From positions 1-64,000 of the forward strand of contig CALVDI010000003.1 of the NCBI GenBank assembly GCA_944326225.1: a stretch of 64,000 nt of DNA. Reading direction: 5' to 3'. Of the stretch, positions 34,543 through 42,357 are shown piece after piece (the first letter of the stretch is position 1; every line of letters starts with the position of its first letter). The notes under the pieces are model-generated. The model saw nothing but the letters and a program-made list of their open reading frames with translations. It had not been told where the DNA came from and did no database searches. The stretch is from an uncultured Bacteroidales bacterium (GTDB lineage Bacteria > Bacteroidota > Bacteroidia > Bacteroidales > UBA932). The translations under genes and the position numbers were made by a program.

Positions 34543-34581
34543 CAAAGACTTTCATTAAATGATTACAAGGAAGAGAGAGAC

Positions 34582-35508
34582 ATGGGCAGGAGATTGTATC
34601 ATATCTGTTTTACCTCTCACAATGAGGTACTTTGCCGAAGTTATAAGGATTACTGCATGATGTTCAACTGCATTGCACAGGCTGTGTTCAAGACTGGCAG
34701 CAGTCTGTTGGCTCATGCCATAATGTCTACGCACGTACACATGATTGCCGTATGTGCCGATCCGTCCAATCTGGTAATGCGGATAAGAACTTCGTATACA
34801 CAGATGTTCAATCACCGTTACAAGCGCAAGGGAGCATTGGGGGAGAAGGCTTTCTTCTGCAGTAAGCTTGAGGGACGGCGTCATATCGCAGCCGCGATAA
34901 GTTATGTCATACGCAATCCCTACCATCACGAAGTGTGCGCAAACCTTTACTCCTATCCGTTCTCTTCCGTCAATCAGTATTTTAAGAATAAAATACAATC
35001 CTTTTCTCCTGTAACGGAAGCTGTGTTTCGAAGGAAAAAGTCGGATATTATACGGATAAAAAATCATCTGCCCGATGACGTTGATGTTTTGAGGTCAACC
35101 GGCATGATCTCATATGACGATGTGGTAGACAGTGTTTTGGTAGAGGGTTATTTCGGATCGTACCGCGCTTTTCTGTTCGGTCTTAACCGTAATGACTATG
35201 AGCGATGGATGCGGGAGCAGGAGGAAGATGACGATGGTCTGCCGCCGGTTACGCTCGGAACTGTGGAGGCTTTTCTGCCGGATAGTGAGGTGCAGCTGAT
35301 CTTGAAGCAGAATCAGCATTGGGTCAACGAGAAACGTGTTTCGGATATTGAGTTGTGCGATATTATAGACCATCAGTGTGTACCGCGTTATGGGAAAGTC
35401 AGTTATGTACAGCTTTCCCATTCCGAGGTGGATGATGTGCGCCAGAGCCTTGCAGATGCGTTACGGGTATCGCAGGGGCAGTTGGAGAGGTGTTTGCCAT
35501 ATTCTTAG
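34582..35508 (+). mobile_element. REP-associated tyrosine transposase (RAYT, HUH/Y1 family)
   Basis: 308 residues from ATG 34582, preceded by AGGAAGAGAG. N-terminal Y1-transposase domain: YHICFTSHNEVL strand, the HUH metal pair in MSTHVHMIAV, and the presumed catalytic Tyr in ISYVIRNPYHH. After about residue 150 comes a C-terminal region ending with a helical, possibly DNA-binding segment (VDDVRQSLADALRVSQGQLE). RAYTs are single-copy domesticated relatives of IS200/IS605 transposases that process nearby REP palindromes. Here two inverted repeats lie upstream and four downstream with shared arms, as expected. The frame is intact. No IS200-type end structure or second gene (TnpB) is seen. Confidence 0.88.
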
Positions 35509-35533
35509 TTTTGTTTTGTGGAGACTGATGATG

Positions 35534-35573
35534 CGGGAGTGTACCATTTCCCCGAAATATCGGTACACCCTCG
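35534..35573. repeat. REP-like inverted repeat 3
   Basis: GGGAGTGTACC (35535-35545) and GGTACACCCTC (35562-35572), loop of 16. The loop-side sequence CATTTCCCC is the reverse complement of the GGGAAAATG found in copies 4 and 5, so this copy points the other way. Confidence 0.87.
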
Positions 35574-35652
35574 TAGAGGCTATCCTGTCTCGTCGCCTCC
35601 GCAACCCATTCTCGTCGGCATTTACATCTCCCCTCACATCTCCCCTCCACAC

Positions 35653-35690
35653 GAGAGTGTACCACGAGGGTGGGAAAATGGTACACTCTT
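35653..35690. repeat. REP-like inverted repeat 4
   Basis: GAGAGTGTACC (35653-35663) and GGTACACTCTT (35680-35690), loop of 16 ending GGGAAAAT. Confidence 0.88.
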
Positions 35691-35745
35691 ATTTGGGAAA
35701 TGGATGCTGTGCCGTTTGTAGTGGCTTGTGGATGGCTGGCAATAT

Positions 35746-35785
35746 GGGGAGTGTACGTGAAGCATGGGAAAATGGTACACTCTCG
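35746..35785. repeat. REP-like inverted repeat 5
   Basis: GGGGAGTGTAC (35746-35756) and GGTACACTCTC (35774-35784), loop of 17 ending GGGAAAAT, as in copy 4. Confidence 0.88.
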
Positions 35786-35852
35786 TGGGGGAGGAGTAGG
35801 GTATGCCCGTCGAGAAGTGTTTATGAGTGTGGTGCGTATAGAATCTATGGGT

Positions 35853-35891
35853 GAGGGTGTACGGATAATGTGGAGGAATGGTACACTCTCC
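35853..35891. repeat. REP-like inverted repeat 6
   Basis: GAGGGTGTAC (35853-35862) and GGTACACTCTC (35880-35890), loop of 17 ending GGAGGAAT. Confidence 0.87.
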
Positions 35892-36017
35892 GATGGCAGA
35901 GGATAGAATATGGAAACTTTGAAGGGATGAAGACTAGGGAGGAAATTGGGCGGGAATCAGATAAAGGACGGAAAATATGAAGAAAACGGGAACGGCAATC
36001 TAATGGAGGGGAAATGA

Positions 36018-36051
36018 AAAAGACCGGGTCCGGGAAAGGACGCGGTCTTTT
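36018..36051. terminator. Bidirectional terminator between RAYT region and kbl
   Basis: AAAAGACCG (36018-36026) pairs with CGGTCTTTT (36043-36051) with an inner GTCC/GGAC stem. A-run on the left and T-run on the right suit both directions. Confidence 0.8.
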
Positions 36052-36082
36052 GTGGTTTTGTGTGTTGTGGAGCAGGGTGGGC

Positions 36083-37273
36083 CTATTTCAGGACGCCGAG
36101 TTCCTTGCCGATCTTGGTGAAGGCTGCGACGCATCTGTCGAGGTGCTCCTTCTTGTGGCCGGCGGATACCTGTACGCGGATACGGGCCTGGTCTTTAGGC
36201 ACTACAGGGTAGTAGAATCCGGTTACGAAGATGCCTTCGTCCTGCAGGCGGGCGGCCATCTCCTGAGACAGCTTGGCGTCGTACAGCATGACAGCGCAGA
36301 TAGCTGACTCGGTGGGCTTGATGTCGAAGCCGGCGGCCTTCATCTTGCTGATGAAGTAGTCGGTGTTCTCGTGCAGACGGTCCTGAAGCTCGTTGGACTC
36401 CTTCATCATGTCGAACATGCGGATACCTGCGGCCGCGATCATGGGAGGAATCGAGTTGGAGAAGAGGTACGGCCTTGACCTCTGGCGCAGCATGGCGATG
36501 ATCTCCTTCTTACCGGTGGTGAATCCGCCGACGGAGCCGCCGAATGCCTTTCCGAGGGTACCTGTGATGATCTCGATCTGGCCGCGGAGGTTGTAACGCT
36601 CGGTCACGCCGCGTCCGGTCTTTCCTACGACACCTGCGGAGTGCGACTCATCGACCATGACCATGGCGTTGTACTTCTCGGCGAGGGCGTGAATCTTGTC
36701 CAGAGGACATACGTTGCCGTCCATGGAGAACACACCGTCGGTAACGATGATGCGGTGACGCTGTGCCTGGGCTTCCTGGAGACATTTCTCCAGTTCGGCC
36801 ATGTCAGCGTTGGCATAGCGGTATCTCTTGGCCTTGCACAGACGCACGCCGTCGATGATGGAGGCGTGGTTGAGCGAGTCGGATATGATGGCGTCCTGCT
36901 CGTTCAGAAGGGGCTCGAACACACCGCCGTTGGCATCGAAGCAAGCAGCGTAGAGGATGGTGTCCTCAGTGCCGAAAAACTCGGCGATCTTGGCCTCGAG
37001 GGTCTTCTGCAGGTCACCTGTACCGCAGATGAAGCGCACGCTGGCCATACCGTAGCCGTGGGTGTCAAGGGCTTCTTTGGCTGCGTTCACAAGTTCCTTG
37101 CTGTCGGCGAGGCCGAGGTAGTTGTTGGCGCAGAAGTTAAGAGCTTTGGTGCCGTCCTGGAGCGTAATCTCAGGACCCTGGGGAGTGACGATTACGCGCT
37201 CCTCCTTGTACAGACCGGCTTCCTTGATGCTGTTCAGTTCGTTCTGAAGATAGGCTTGAAAATCTTTGTACAT
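36083..37273 (-). CDS. kbl: 2-amino-3-ketobutyrate CoA ligase (glycine C-acetyltransferase)
   Basis: 396 residues, same length as Escherichia Kbl. PLP enzyme of the alpha-oxoamine synthase family: NFCANNYLGLADSKEL, GMASVRFICGT, VMVDESHSAGVVG (Asp and His of the cofactor site) and the Schiff-base Lys in TGTLGKAFGG. Splits 2-amino-3-ketobutyrate with CoA into glycine and acetyl-CoA in threonine breakdown. Threonine dehydrogenase (tdh) is not adjacent. The absence of N- or C-terminal extensions and the RPYLFSNSIPP segment favour Kbl over serine palmitoyltransferase. Single gene with its own promoter. Confidence 0.93.
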   Translation of the reverse strand: MYKDFQAYLQNELNSIKEAGLYKEERVIVTPQGPEITLQDGTKALNFCANNYLGLADSKELVNAAKEALDTHGYGMASVRFICGTGDLQKTLEAKIAEFFGTEDTILYAACFDANGGVFEPLLNEQDAIISDSLNHASIIDGVRLCKAKRYRYANADMAELEKCLQEAQAQRHRIIVTDGVFSMDGNVCPLDKIHALAEKYNAMVMVDESHSAGVVGKTGRGVTERYNLRGQIEIITGTLGKAFGGSVGGFTTGKKEIIAMLRQRSRPYLFSNSIPPMIAAAGIRMFDMMKESNELQDRLHENTDYFISKMKAAGFDIKPTESAICAVMLYDAKLSQEMAARLQDEGIFVTGFYYPVVPKDQARIRVQVSAGHKKEHLDRCVAAFTKIGKELGVLK

Positions 37274-37297
37274 AATGCTGTGTATTTAGTTTGGGCA

Positions 37298-37329
37298 CAA
37301 AGTTAGTAATTTCACCGTACGGTTGTAAA
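37298..37329 (-). promoter_or_regulatory. Promoter of kbl with a palindrome in the spacer
   Basis: On the minus strand TTTA (37329-37326), 20 bases, TAACTTTG (37305-37298), 24 bases before ATG 37273. The spacer contains a perfect 10-base palindrome ACCGTACGGT (37314-37323), a plausible repressor or activator site. Confidence 0.65.
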
Positions 37330-37532
37330 GTTAAATTTGTCATATTGGCGAAATTTTCTTAACTTGCGGTCATCCAAAACAAACAATCATGCTGTACGCC
37401 TGTTGCATATTGTCTGTCTGGCATCTGTGGCCCTGGTATCGCGCGAGGGCAGTCCGATGACGCGCGGCTTCTACCGCGCTGCTGTGACACGTGTACTGAC
37501 CTTAACCACAAAACATTAAAAACCAAAACAAC

Positions 37533-38052
37533 AAAATATGAAAAAATGTATCTTCTGATGTCCGCTGCCGAGTTTATAGCTTACGCAGGTTCTGTTATGA
37601 ATGTGGACTACGGCTTGCAGGGAAGCAGTGCGTCGATATGGGATGCTAAGCGCTTTCTGAGAAAAAGTATTGGATGTGACGGTCTGAGTATTAGGAAATG
37701 TACAGACTTTGATAAGTTCTACGATAGGGTGACAGACCGGCTCAAGCATCACCTTCCGGTGTATGCGCGTGGAAATAACAGCAATGGGGTAGGTCATGCT
37801 TACGTGTTAGACGGGTTCGTAGAGCAGAAGAAGTATATTGACGACTTCGCAATGAGAAGACGGTCGCTGCTGCACGTTAACTGGGGCTGGGGTGCAGATG
37901 ATAACGGTTGGTTTCTGGCAGATGTGTTGGACAAGTATAAAAAGGTAGAGGATTTTGATCCTGATGAGCCGATGCTGGATTACGGTTCCGGGGAAGGCAT
38001 ATACGATGGAGGTATGAAGACATTGACGTATAGAGTGCCGGATTGGAGGTGA
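37533..38052 (+). pseudogene. C10-family (streptopain-like) cysteine protease remnant
   Basis: The open part (from ATG 37546 or 37558 to 38052, about 168 codons) matches only the C-terminal half of C10 peptidases: NVDYGLQGSSAS, the catalytic His in GVGHAYVLDGF, and LLHVNWGWGADDNGWF with the conserved Trp. The propeptide and the half with the catalytic Cys are missing. Just upstream, ATGAAAAAATGTATCTTC (MKKCIF, from 37538) then TGA looks like a signal-peptide start now fused out of frame, consistent with an internal deletion. It has lower GC content than its neighbours. Probably inactive. Confidence 0.75.
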
Positions 38053-38081
38053 GTGATATATATTAACTAATTATTTTTATT

Positions 38082-38957
38082 ATGGAAATCACAAAATATT
38101 TGTCGTTGGCTTTTGCGTTGATCAGTGTGTGTTCCTGCTCGTTATTTGCTGAAAAGGACGGGGACGACCCTCCTGTCTTTTGTGAGAGCGATTCGTTTGT
38201 CTTCGGATACTGGAGTTCATTGGAGGACACGATGTATGCAAGACCTCAGGAATACGGGCTGATATCTGTCGGTTGTGAGAATCACAAAAAATATAAGTTC
38301 GGGGCGTACAGCAATGAAGAAGACGGAGATGATTATGATGTTGAGGGATACCGGATGTATCTGGATAAGTGCGAGCGGTATTCGGATGTTGGGTATGACA
38401 CGGTGTATTATGTGATGGGGACTACCGGTCCGTCCAACGGATATCATTATTTCACCGAGGAGATTCGCGACGTGGGTGTAAGCTACAGTCTGGACTGGGG
38501 GGAGGGCTTCTCTGCCGGGTCGGAGTTGGGAGAGCTGTTCACCCTGTATGCCATCTCCCCGTTGGAGTATATCCGCAGGGGGTACACTGACCGTATAAGC
38601 TGCAAGGGGCATCCCGATGAGGAGATATTCGCGGTGATACAGAAACAGAATGGATGTGATAAAAGGGTCGGGCGCCGTGGCTCAGATGGGGAAATGTATT
38701 TATCAACGGAACCTACAGAGGTCTTTGATAATTTTTACGGAGAGCCTATAGTGAGAAAGGTGTCAGAGCTGACGGAGGATGACCTGAGGCTTGTGGGCGG
38801 AGGAGAATGCTACTATTCAGGAGCCTGTATTCTGTTCGTGCTGAAGCCTGATTTTCTGCCTGAGGACCTGTCTGGTGTGCTGACCATCACCGTCACCACT
38901 GATCGCCGCACCTACACAGTGCCGTTCAACGGCCTTGCTGAGTTGGAGTTATCATGA
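38082..38957 (+). CDS. Lipoprotein of unknown function next to the C10 protease remnant
   Basis: 291 residues. Lipoprotein signal (Cys17 or Cys19 in ISVCSCS). The rest is rich in Asp, Tyr and Gly with predicted beta strands and ends in TITVTTDRRTYTVPFNG, an immunoglobulin-like strand pattern. I do not recognise a family. It starts 29 bp after the protease remnant, and C10 proteases of Bacteroidales are often followed by small lipoproteins or propeptide-like inhibitors, so a partner or inhibitor role is possible (inference). AT-richer than the window average, suggesting transfer together with the protease. Confidence 0.75.
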   Translation: MEITKYLSLAFALISVCSCSLFAEKDGDDPPVFCESDSFVFGYWSSLEDTMYARPQEYGLISVGCENHKKYKFGAYSNEEDGDDYDVEGYRMYLDKCERYSDVGYDTVYYVMGTTGPSNGYHYFTEEIRDVGVSYSLDWGEGFSAGSELGELFTLYAISPLEYIRRGYTDRISCKGHPDEEIFAVIQKQNGCDKRVGRRGSDGEMYLSTEPTEVFDNFYGEPIVRKVSELTEDDLRLVGGGECYYSGACILFVLKPDFLPEDLSGVLTITVTTDRRTYTVPFNGLAELELS

Positions 38958-39328
38958 TGGGTTAATGTTTTCAGAAAGGAGACCGGTCCGAAAGAGATGT
39001 GCTTTTGAGGCCGGTCTCTTTGGCCGTATTCTCTTTCCGCGTACCATAAGGCATGGATGCTGTTCTCAAATCTCTTTCAATCAGTTAATTACAAGTATGG
39101 TAGTTGTGCTATGGCCTGTTTTTTCAAACCATAGCGTAGCGCTCTTGATGGGATGTATTTGGATATCAGAGTATTGATGAGTTGAGGACTGCTTCATGGG
39201 GGACATGTACAGCAATCGGGATTCCTGATGTGCCGCTTCAAGATATGTTGAGGGAAGTTTGCAGATAGCCGTTTTTATTGATAAAAATTTGGAAACTGCG
39301 GAAGTTTTTTTAGTTTTGCAACCTGATT
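38958..39328. other. 371-bp interval with hairpins and possible decayed reading frames
   Basis: GAGACCGG (38979-38986) and CCGGTCTC (39011-39018) followed by TTTGG could end the lipoprotein transcript. A 7-bp hairpin GCTATGG/CCATAGC spans 39108-39135. Around 39150-39270 a broken frame reads VFGYQSIDELRTASWG and onward to a stop, which looks protein-like but I cannot name it. The right end carries the TetR-gene promoter. Confidence 0.45.
39288..39318 (+). promoter_or_regulatory. Promoter of the TetR-TolC-RND operon
   Basis: TTTG (39288-39291), 19 bases, TAGTTTTG (39311-39318). Consensus. Only 10 bases separate the box from ATG 39329, so the leader is a few bases at most. Confidence 0.82.
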
Positions 39329-39952
39329 ATGACGAACAGGGAGCAAATACTGAGAAATACCTCCGCGCTTTTTCTGGAGCGTGGCTGCAAGTCGCTGACA
39401 ATGGATGATGTGGCTTCGGCCAACGGTATGTCCAAGCGCACGCTGTACGAGATGTTCCACGACAAGGCCGGGCTGTTGAGGGAATGTATACTTCTGATGC
39501 ATAAGGGCAATATGGTCCGGTCTGAAGAGGAACTCGCAAAATCAGGCAATGTTCTTGAATGGTTCATGCACTCGCTGGAGAACAAGGACGAGAAGCGTAT
39601 GAGTTTCTATTATGACTTCTTTACGGAGGTCAAGCGGTATTATCCGGAGGTGTTCATGAATGTGGTGCAGGATGTGAACAGATGGCACTGTGAACTGCTG
39701 GAGAGAGTAATCAGGCAGGGGCAGAAGGAAGGCCTGTTCATAACGGATATCCTGGACGCGCATCAGTTGTCCCTGCAGCTCTTCGAGCTTTCCGTGGCGG
39801 TTACGGACAGGGCGGTGCGCAATTATCTGGAGATCAAGCATGACCGTGGCTCGGACTGCCTGATGCTTTTCCTTATAAGAGGTATTGCTACGGAGAAGGG
39901 CCGGGAGTATATTGACGAATATCTGAAAAATAATAAATCACTGTTACGATAA
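39329..39952 (+). CDS. TetR/AcrR-family transcriptional regulator
   Basis: 207 residues. N-terminal TetR helix-turn-helix (about 5-50): ILRNTSALFLERGCKSLTMDDVASANGMSKRTLYEMF in pieces, with the recognition helix at SKRTLYEMF. The C-terminal ligand domain is not recognised. It is the first gene of the efflux operon and its stop overlaps the TolC start (TAATG), so it probably represses its own operon until a pump substrate binds. The promoter lies right in front. Confidence 0.93.
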   Translation: MTNREQILRNTSALFLERGCKSLTMDDVASANGMSKRTLYEMFHDKAGLLRECILLMHKGNMVRSEEELAKSGNVLEWFMHSLENKDEKRMSFYYDFFTEVKRYYPEVFMNVVQDVNRWHCELLERVIRQGQKEGLFITDILDAHQLSLQLFELSVAVTDRAVRNYLEIKHDRGSDCLMLFLIRGIATEKGREYIDEYLKNNKSLLR

Positions 39953-41328
39953 TGAGAAAACAATTAGAAACAGCGGTAGTTGTATGCTGTGCCTCGGCTC
40001 TCTTCCTGATTGCCGGGGCTGTTCCGTTCAAGGCTGCCGCTCAGGCTCCGTCAGTGCCGGATGCGGATACTTCGGTGATGTATTTCACGCTGGACGAGGC
40101 GATGGCTTACGCGCTGGAGCATAACTGGGACCTGCAGAACTCCTCGCTGGCCGTGCGTCAGGCGGAGGCTGACCGCTGGGGAGCGATTGCGACCATGCTT
40201 CCGCAAGTTAATGGAACATTGGACTATTCCAACTACATGGGATATGAGATGGAGTTCGGTGAGACCGGGCTGGCCATAGCCATGCCGCCTTACGGCTCCA
40301 TAGGAGTCAATGCGGCCATGTCGGTGAGCGGTGCGCAGATTATCAGTGCACTCATCGGCAAGTTGTCTATAGAAATGGCAGATGTCTCGCACCGTCAGTC
40401 ACAGCAGGAGGTGGCCGAGCAGGTGCGTCTGCTGTATTTTTCCGCACTGGTCAGTACGCAGACGGTGGAACTGCTTCGGCGCAACCTCGGCACAGTGCGC
40501 AAGCTGCACGAATTTTCCCAGAAATCGGTGGACGCCGGTGTCGCCGAGCAGGTGGACGCGGATCAGATACTGGTGCAGGTGGCGACTCTCGAGAGCTCCA
40601 TCAACGAGGCCGAGCGCGGACTTGAGATGATCTACAACTCCATGCGCCTGCAGATGAACGTCGGTTTCGACAAGGAGATAGTCCTGACCCAGACTCTGGA
40701 CGAGCTGATGGACGTGGAGCATTCGCTGGACTTGCTGTACGATGATTTTATCCTTGAGAACAATTTCTCCTATCAGCTGGCCCTGCAGAGCACCGAGCTG
40801 TACAAGAAGCAGAAAAACCTTGCGGGATGGGCCTACGGACCTACCCTGAGCGCATTCTACCAGTACACGGGCAGGAAGTATTTCTCCGATGAGATGACCA
40901 TGAACATGACCCCTCCGAACATGGTAGGCCTGACTCTGTCTATCCCCATATTCTCCTCGGGCCGCAACTATACTTCTTTCCAGAAGGCCAAACTGGATTA
41001 TCAGAAGCAGCTCAACACCTTGGAGAACACCAAGATGGCGCTGAACATCCAGCACCGTCAGCTCAAATACAACCTCTCCTCCGCCTACGAGCGCTATCAG
41101 ACTCAGGTGAAGAACGTGGAGGTCTCCCAGGCCGTATTTGACAACATAGGCAAGAAGTACGAGTTCGGACACGCATCCAGTCTGGATGTCACCAACGCCG
41201 CCACTACCCTCATCACGGCCCAGAGCACATACGTGCAGGCGGCCCTGGACTACGTGACGGCCCAGATAGAGCTGGAGAAACTCCTCAACAAGAATACTTA
41301 CGGACAATCAACAAAGGAACAGAAATAA
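39952..41328 (+). CDS. TolC-family outer membrane efflux protein
   Basis: 458 residues. Sec signal peptide (cut near FKAAAQA, residue ~31). Two OEP helical repeats, with ALEHNWDLQNSSLAVRQAEADR at the start (in part: LQNSSLAVRQAEAD) and FGHASSLDVTNAATTLITAQ near the end. Outer channel of the RND pump encoded by the next genes. Distinct from the TolC at 5595-7091. Start codon overlaps the tetR stop; 9 bp before the adaptor gene. Confidence 0.94.
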   Translation: MRKQLETAVVVCCASALFLIAGAVPFKAAAQAPSVPDADTSVMYFTLDEAMAYALEHNWDLQNSSLAVRQAEADRWGAIATMLPQVNGTLDYSNYMGYEMEFGETGLAIAMPPYGSIGVNAAMSVSGAQIISALIGKLSIEMADVSHRQSQQEVAEQVRLLYFSALVSTQTVELLRRNLGTVRKLHEFSQKSVDAGVAEQVDADQILVQVATLESSINEAERGLEMIYNSMRLQMNVGFDKEIVLTQTLDELMDVEHSLDLLYDDFILENNFSYQLALQSTELYKKQKNLAGWAYGPTLSAFYQYTGRKYFSDEMTMNMTPPNMVGLTLSIPIFSSGRNYTSFQKAKLDYQKQLNTLENTKMALNIQHRQLKYNLSSAYERYQTQVKNVEVSQAVFDNIGKKYEFGHASSLDVTNAATTLITAQSTYVQAALDYVTAQIELEKLLNKNTYGQSTKEQK

Positions 41329-41337
41329 GTTAAGGAT

Positions 41338-42345
41338 ATGAAAATAAAGGCAATCGCAATTATCACGGCTGTCGCTCTGCTGAGCGGCTGCGGAGCCAAC
41401 ACGGAAGATGCCTCGGAGGAGAGGGTGGAGCAGGTGCGTACCACTCCGCTCGCGTATCAGGAGGTGTCCAGGCAGATAGAGCTCTCCACGACTCTTCAGG
41501 GATATGAGGAGATGAATATCTCTCCGTCGCTTACGGGTATCATAGAGAAAATATACGTGGAGGTGGGAGACAGGGTGCGCAAGGGGGACACCTTGGTGAG
41601 GATGGACCAGAACCAGCTCAACACCACCCGTCTGGCATATGCCAACCTCCAGATAGAGATGAACAGGGTGCGGATGCTTTTGGAAAGCGAGGCCATCTCT
41701 CAGCAGACTTATGACCAGACCAAACTGAGTTTCGACCAGACGGCCGAGTCGTTGAGGTTCTTGGAGGAGAATACGTTCGTGCTGGCCCAGTACGACGGAG
41801 TCATCTCGTCCAAGAGCTATGAGGACGGAGAACTTTACGCTGGGGCACAGCCTATCCTGCGCCTGACTCAGATCAGCGAGCTTAAGGCCTACGTCAATGT
41901 CCCCGAGACTTATTTCCCTAAGGTGAAGGAAGGCATGAAGGTCAATGTGTATTCGGATATTTATCCCGACAAGGTGTTCCCGGCCACGATAGAGATAGTC
42001 TATCCGACCGTCGACCCGGCCTCGCATACATTTACCCTCAAGCTGAGGATTCCCAACCGCAGCGAGTTGATACGTCCTGGTATGTACGTGAGTACGGTGC
42101 TCGACCTGGGCCGGACTGAGGCCCTCGTGGTGCCCTATCAGTCGGTGCTCAGGCTCATCGGCTCCAACAACCGCTATGTCTTCGTGGACGACGGCGGAGT
42201 AGCCAAGAGGGTCTTTGTTGAGATTGGCGAGCGTCACGACCAGACCATAGAGATATCCAGCGACAGCCTTAAAGTGGGCGACCCGATAGTCACCACCGGT
42301 CAGGCCAAGCTCGTGGACGGAGTCAGACTGAATGTTGTAAAATAA
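41338..42345 (+). CDS. RND periplasmic adaptor lipoprotein
   Basis: 335 residues. Lipoprotein signal with Cys18 (ALLSGC). Membrane-fusion protein order: beta strands, lipoyl half (LTGIIEKIYVEVGDRVRKGD), a short helical hairpin (about 95-135), second lipoyl half (AQYDGVISSKSYEDGE), barrel and membrane-proximal domain ending in VGDPIVTTGQAKLVDG. The short hairpin is normal for AcrA/MexA-like partners of RND pumps. Confidence 0.94.
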   Translation: MKIKAIAIITAVALLSGCGANTEDASEERVEQVRTTPLAYQEVSRQIELSTTLQGYEEMNISPSLTGIIEKIYVEVGDRVRKGDTLVRMDQNQLNTTRLAYANLQIEMNRVRMLLESEAISQQTYDQTKLSFDQTAESLRFLEENTFVLAQYDGVISSKSYEDGELYAGAQPILRLTQISELKAYVNVPETYFPKVKEGMKVNVYSDIYPDKVFPATIEIVYPTVDPASHTFTLKLRIPNRSELIRPGMYVSTVLDLGRTEALVVPYQSVLRLIGSNNRYVFVDDGGVAKRVFVEIGERHDQTIEISSDSLKVGDPIVTTGQAKLVDGVRLNVVK

Positions 42346-42357
42346 TCCCCGCCTGCG

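Larger units (their letters stand above)
35509..36082. other. 574-bp interval with four REP-like inverted repeats and a terminator
   Basis: Begins right after the RAYT stop. Inverted repeats 3-6 recur about every 95-120 bp up to 35890, then an A/G-rich stretch without recognisable features, then a terminator at 36018-36051 shared with the convergent kbl gene. No gene is called; short open frames here run through the repeats. Confidence 0.75.

Noticed and set aside
34361..35891. CRISPR array in the RAYT region
   Set aside because: The repeats are inverted, vary in their loops, are unevenly spaced, and no Cas gene is present.
37337..37519. A 60-codon plus-strand frame before the C10 remnant
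   Set aside because: No ribosome site or domain. It could be decayed leader sequence of the protease region, but cannot be supported.
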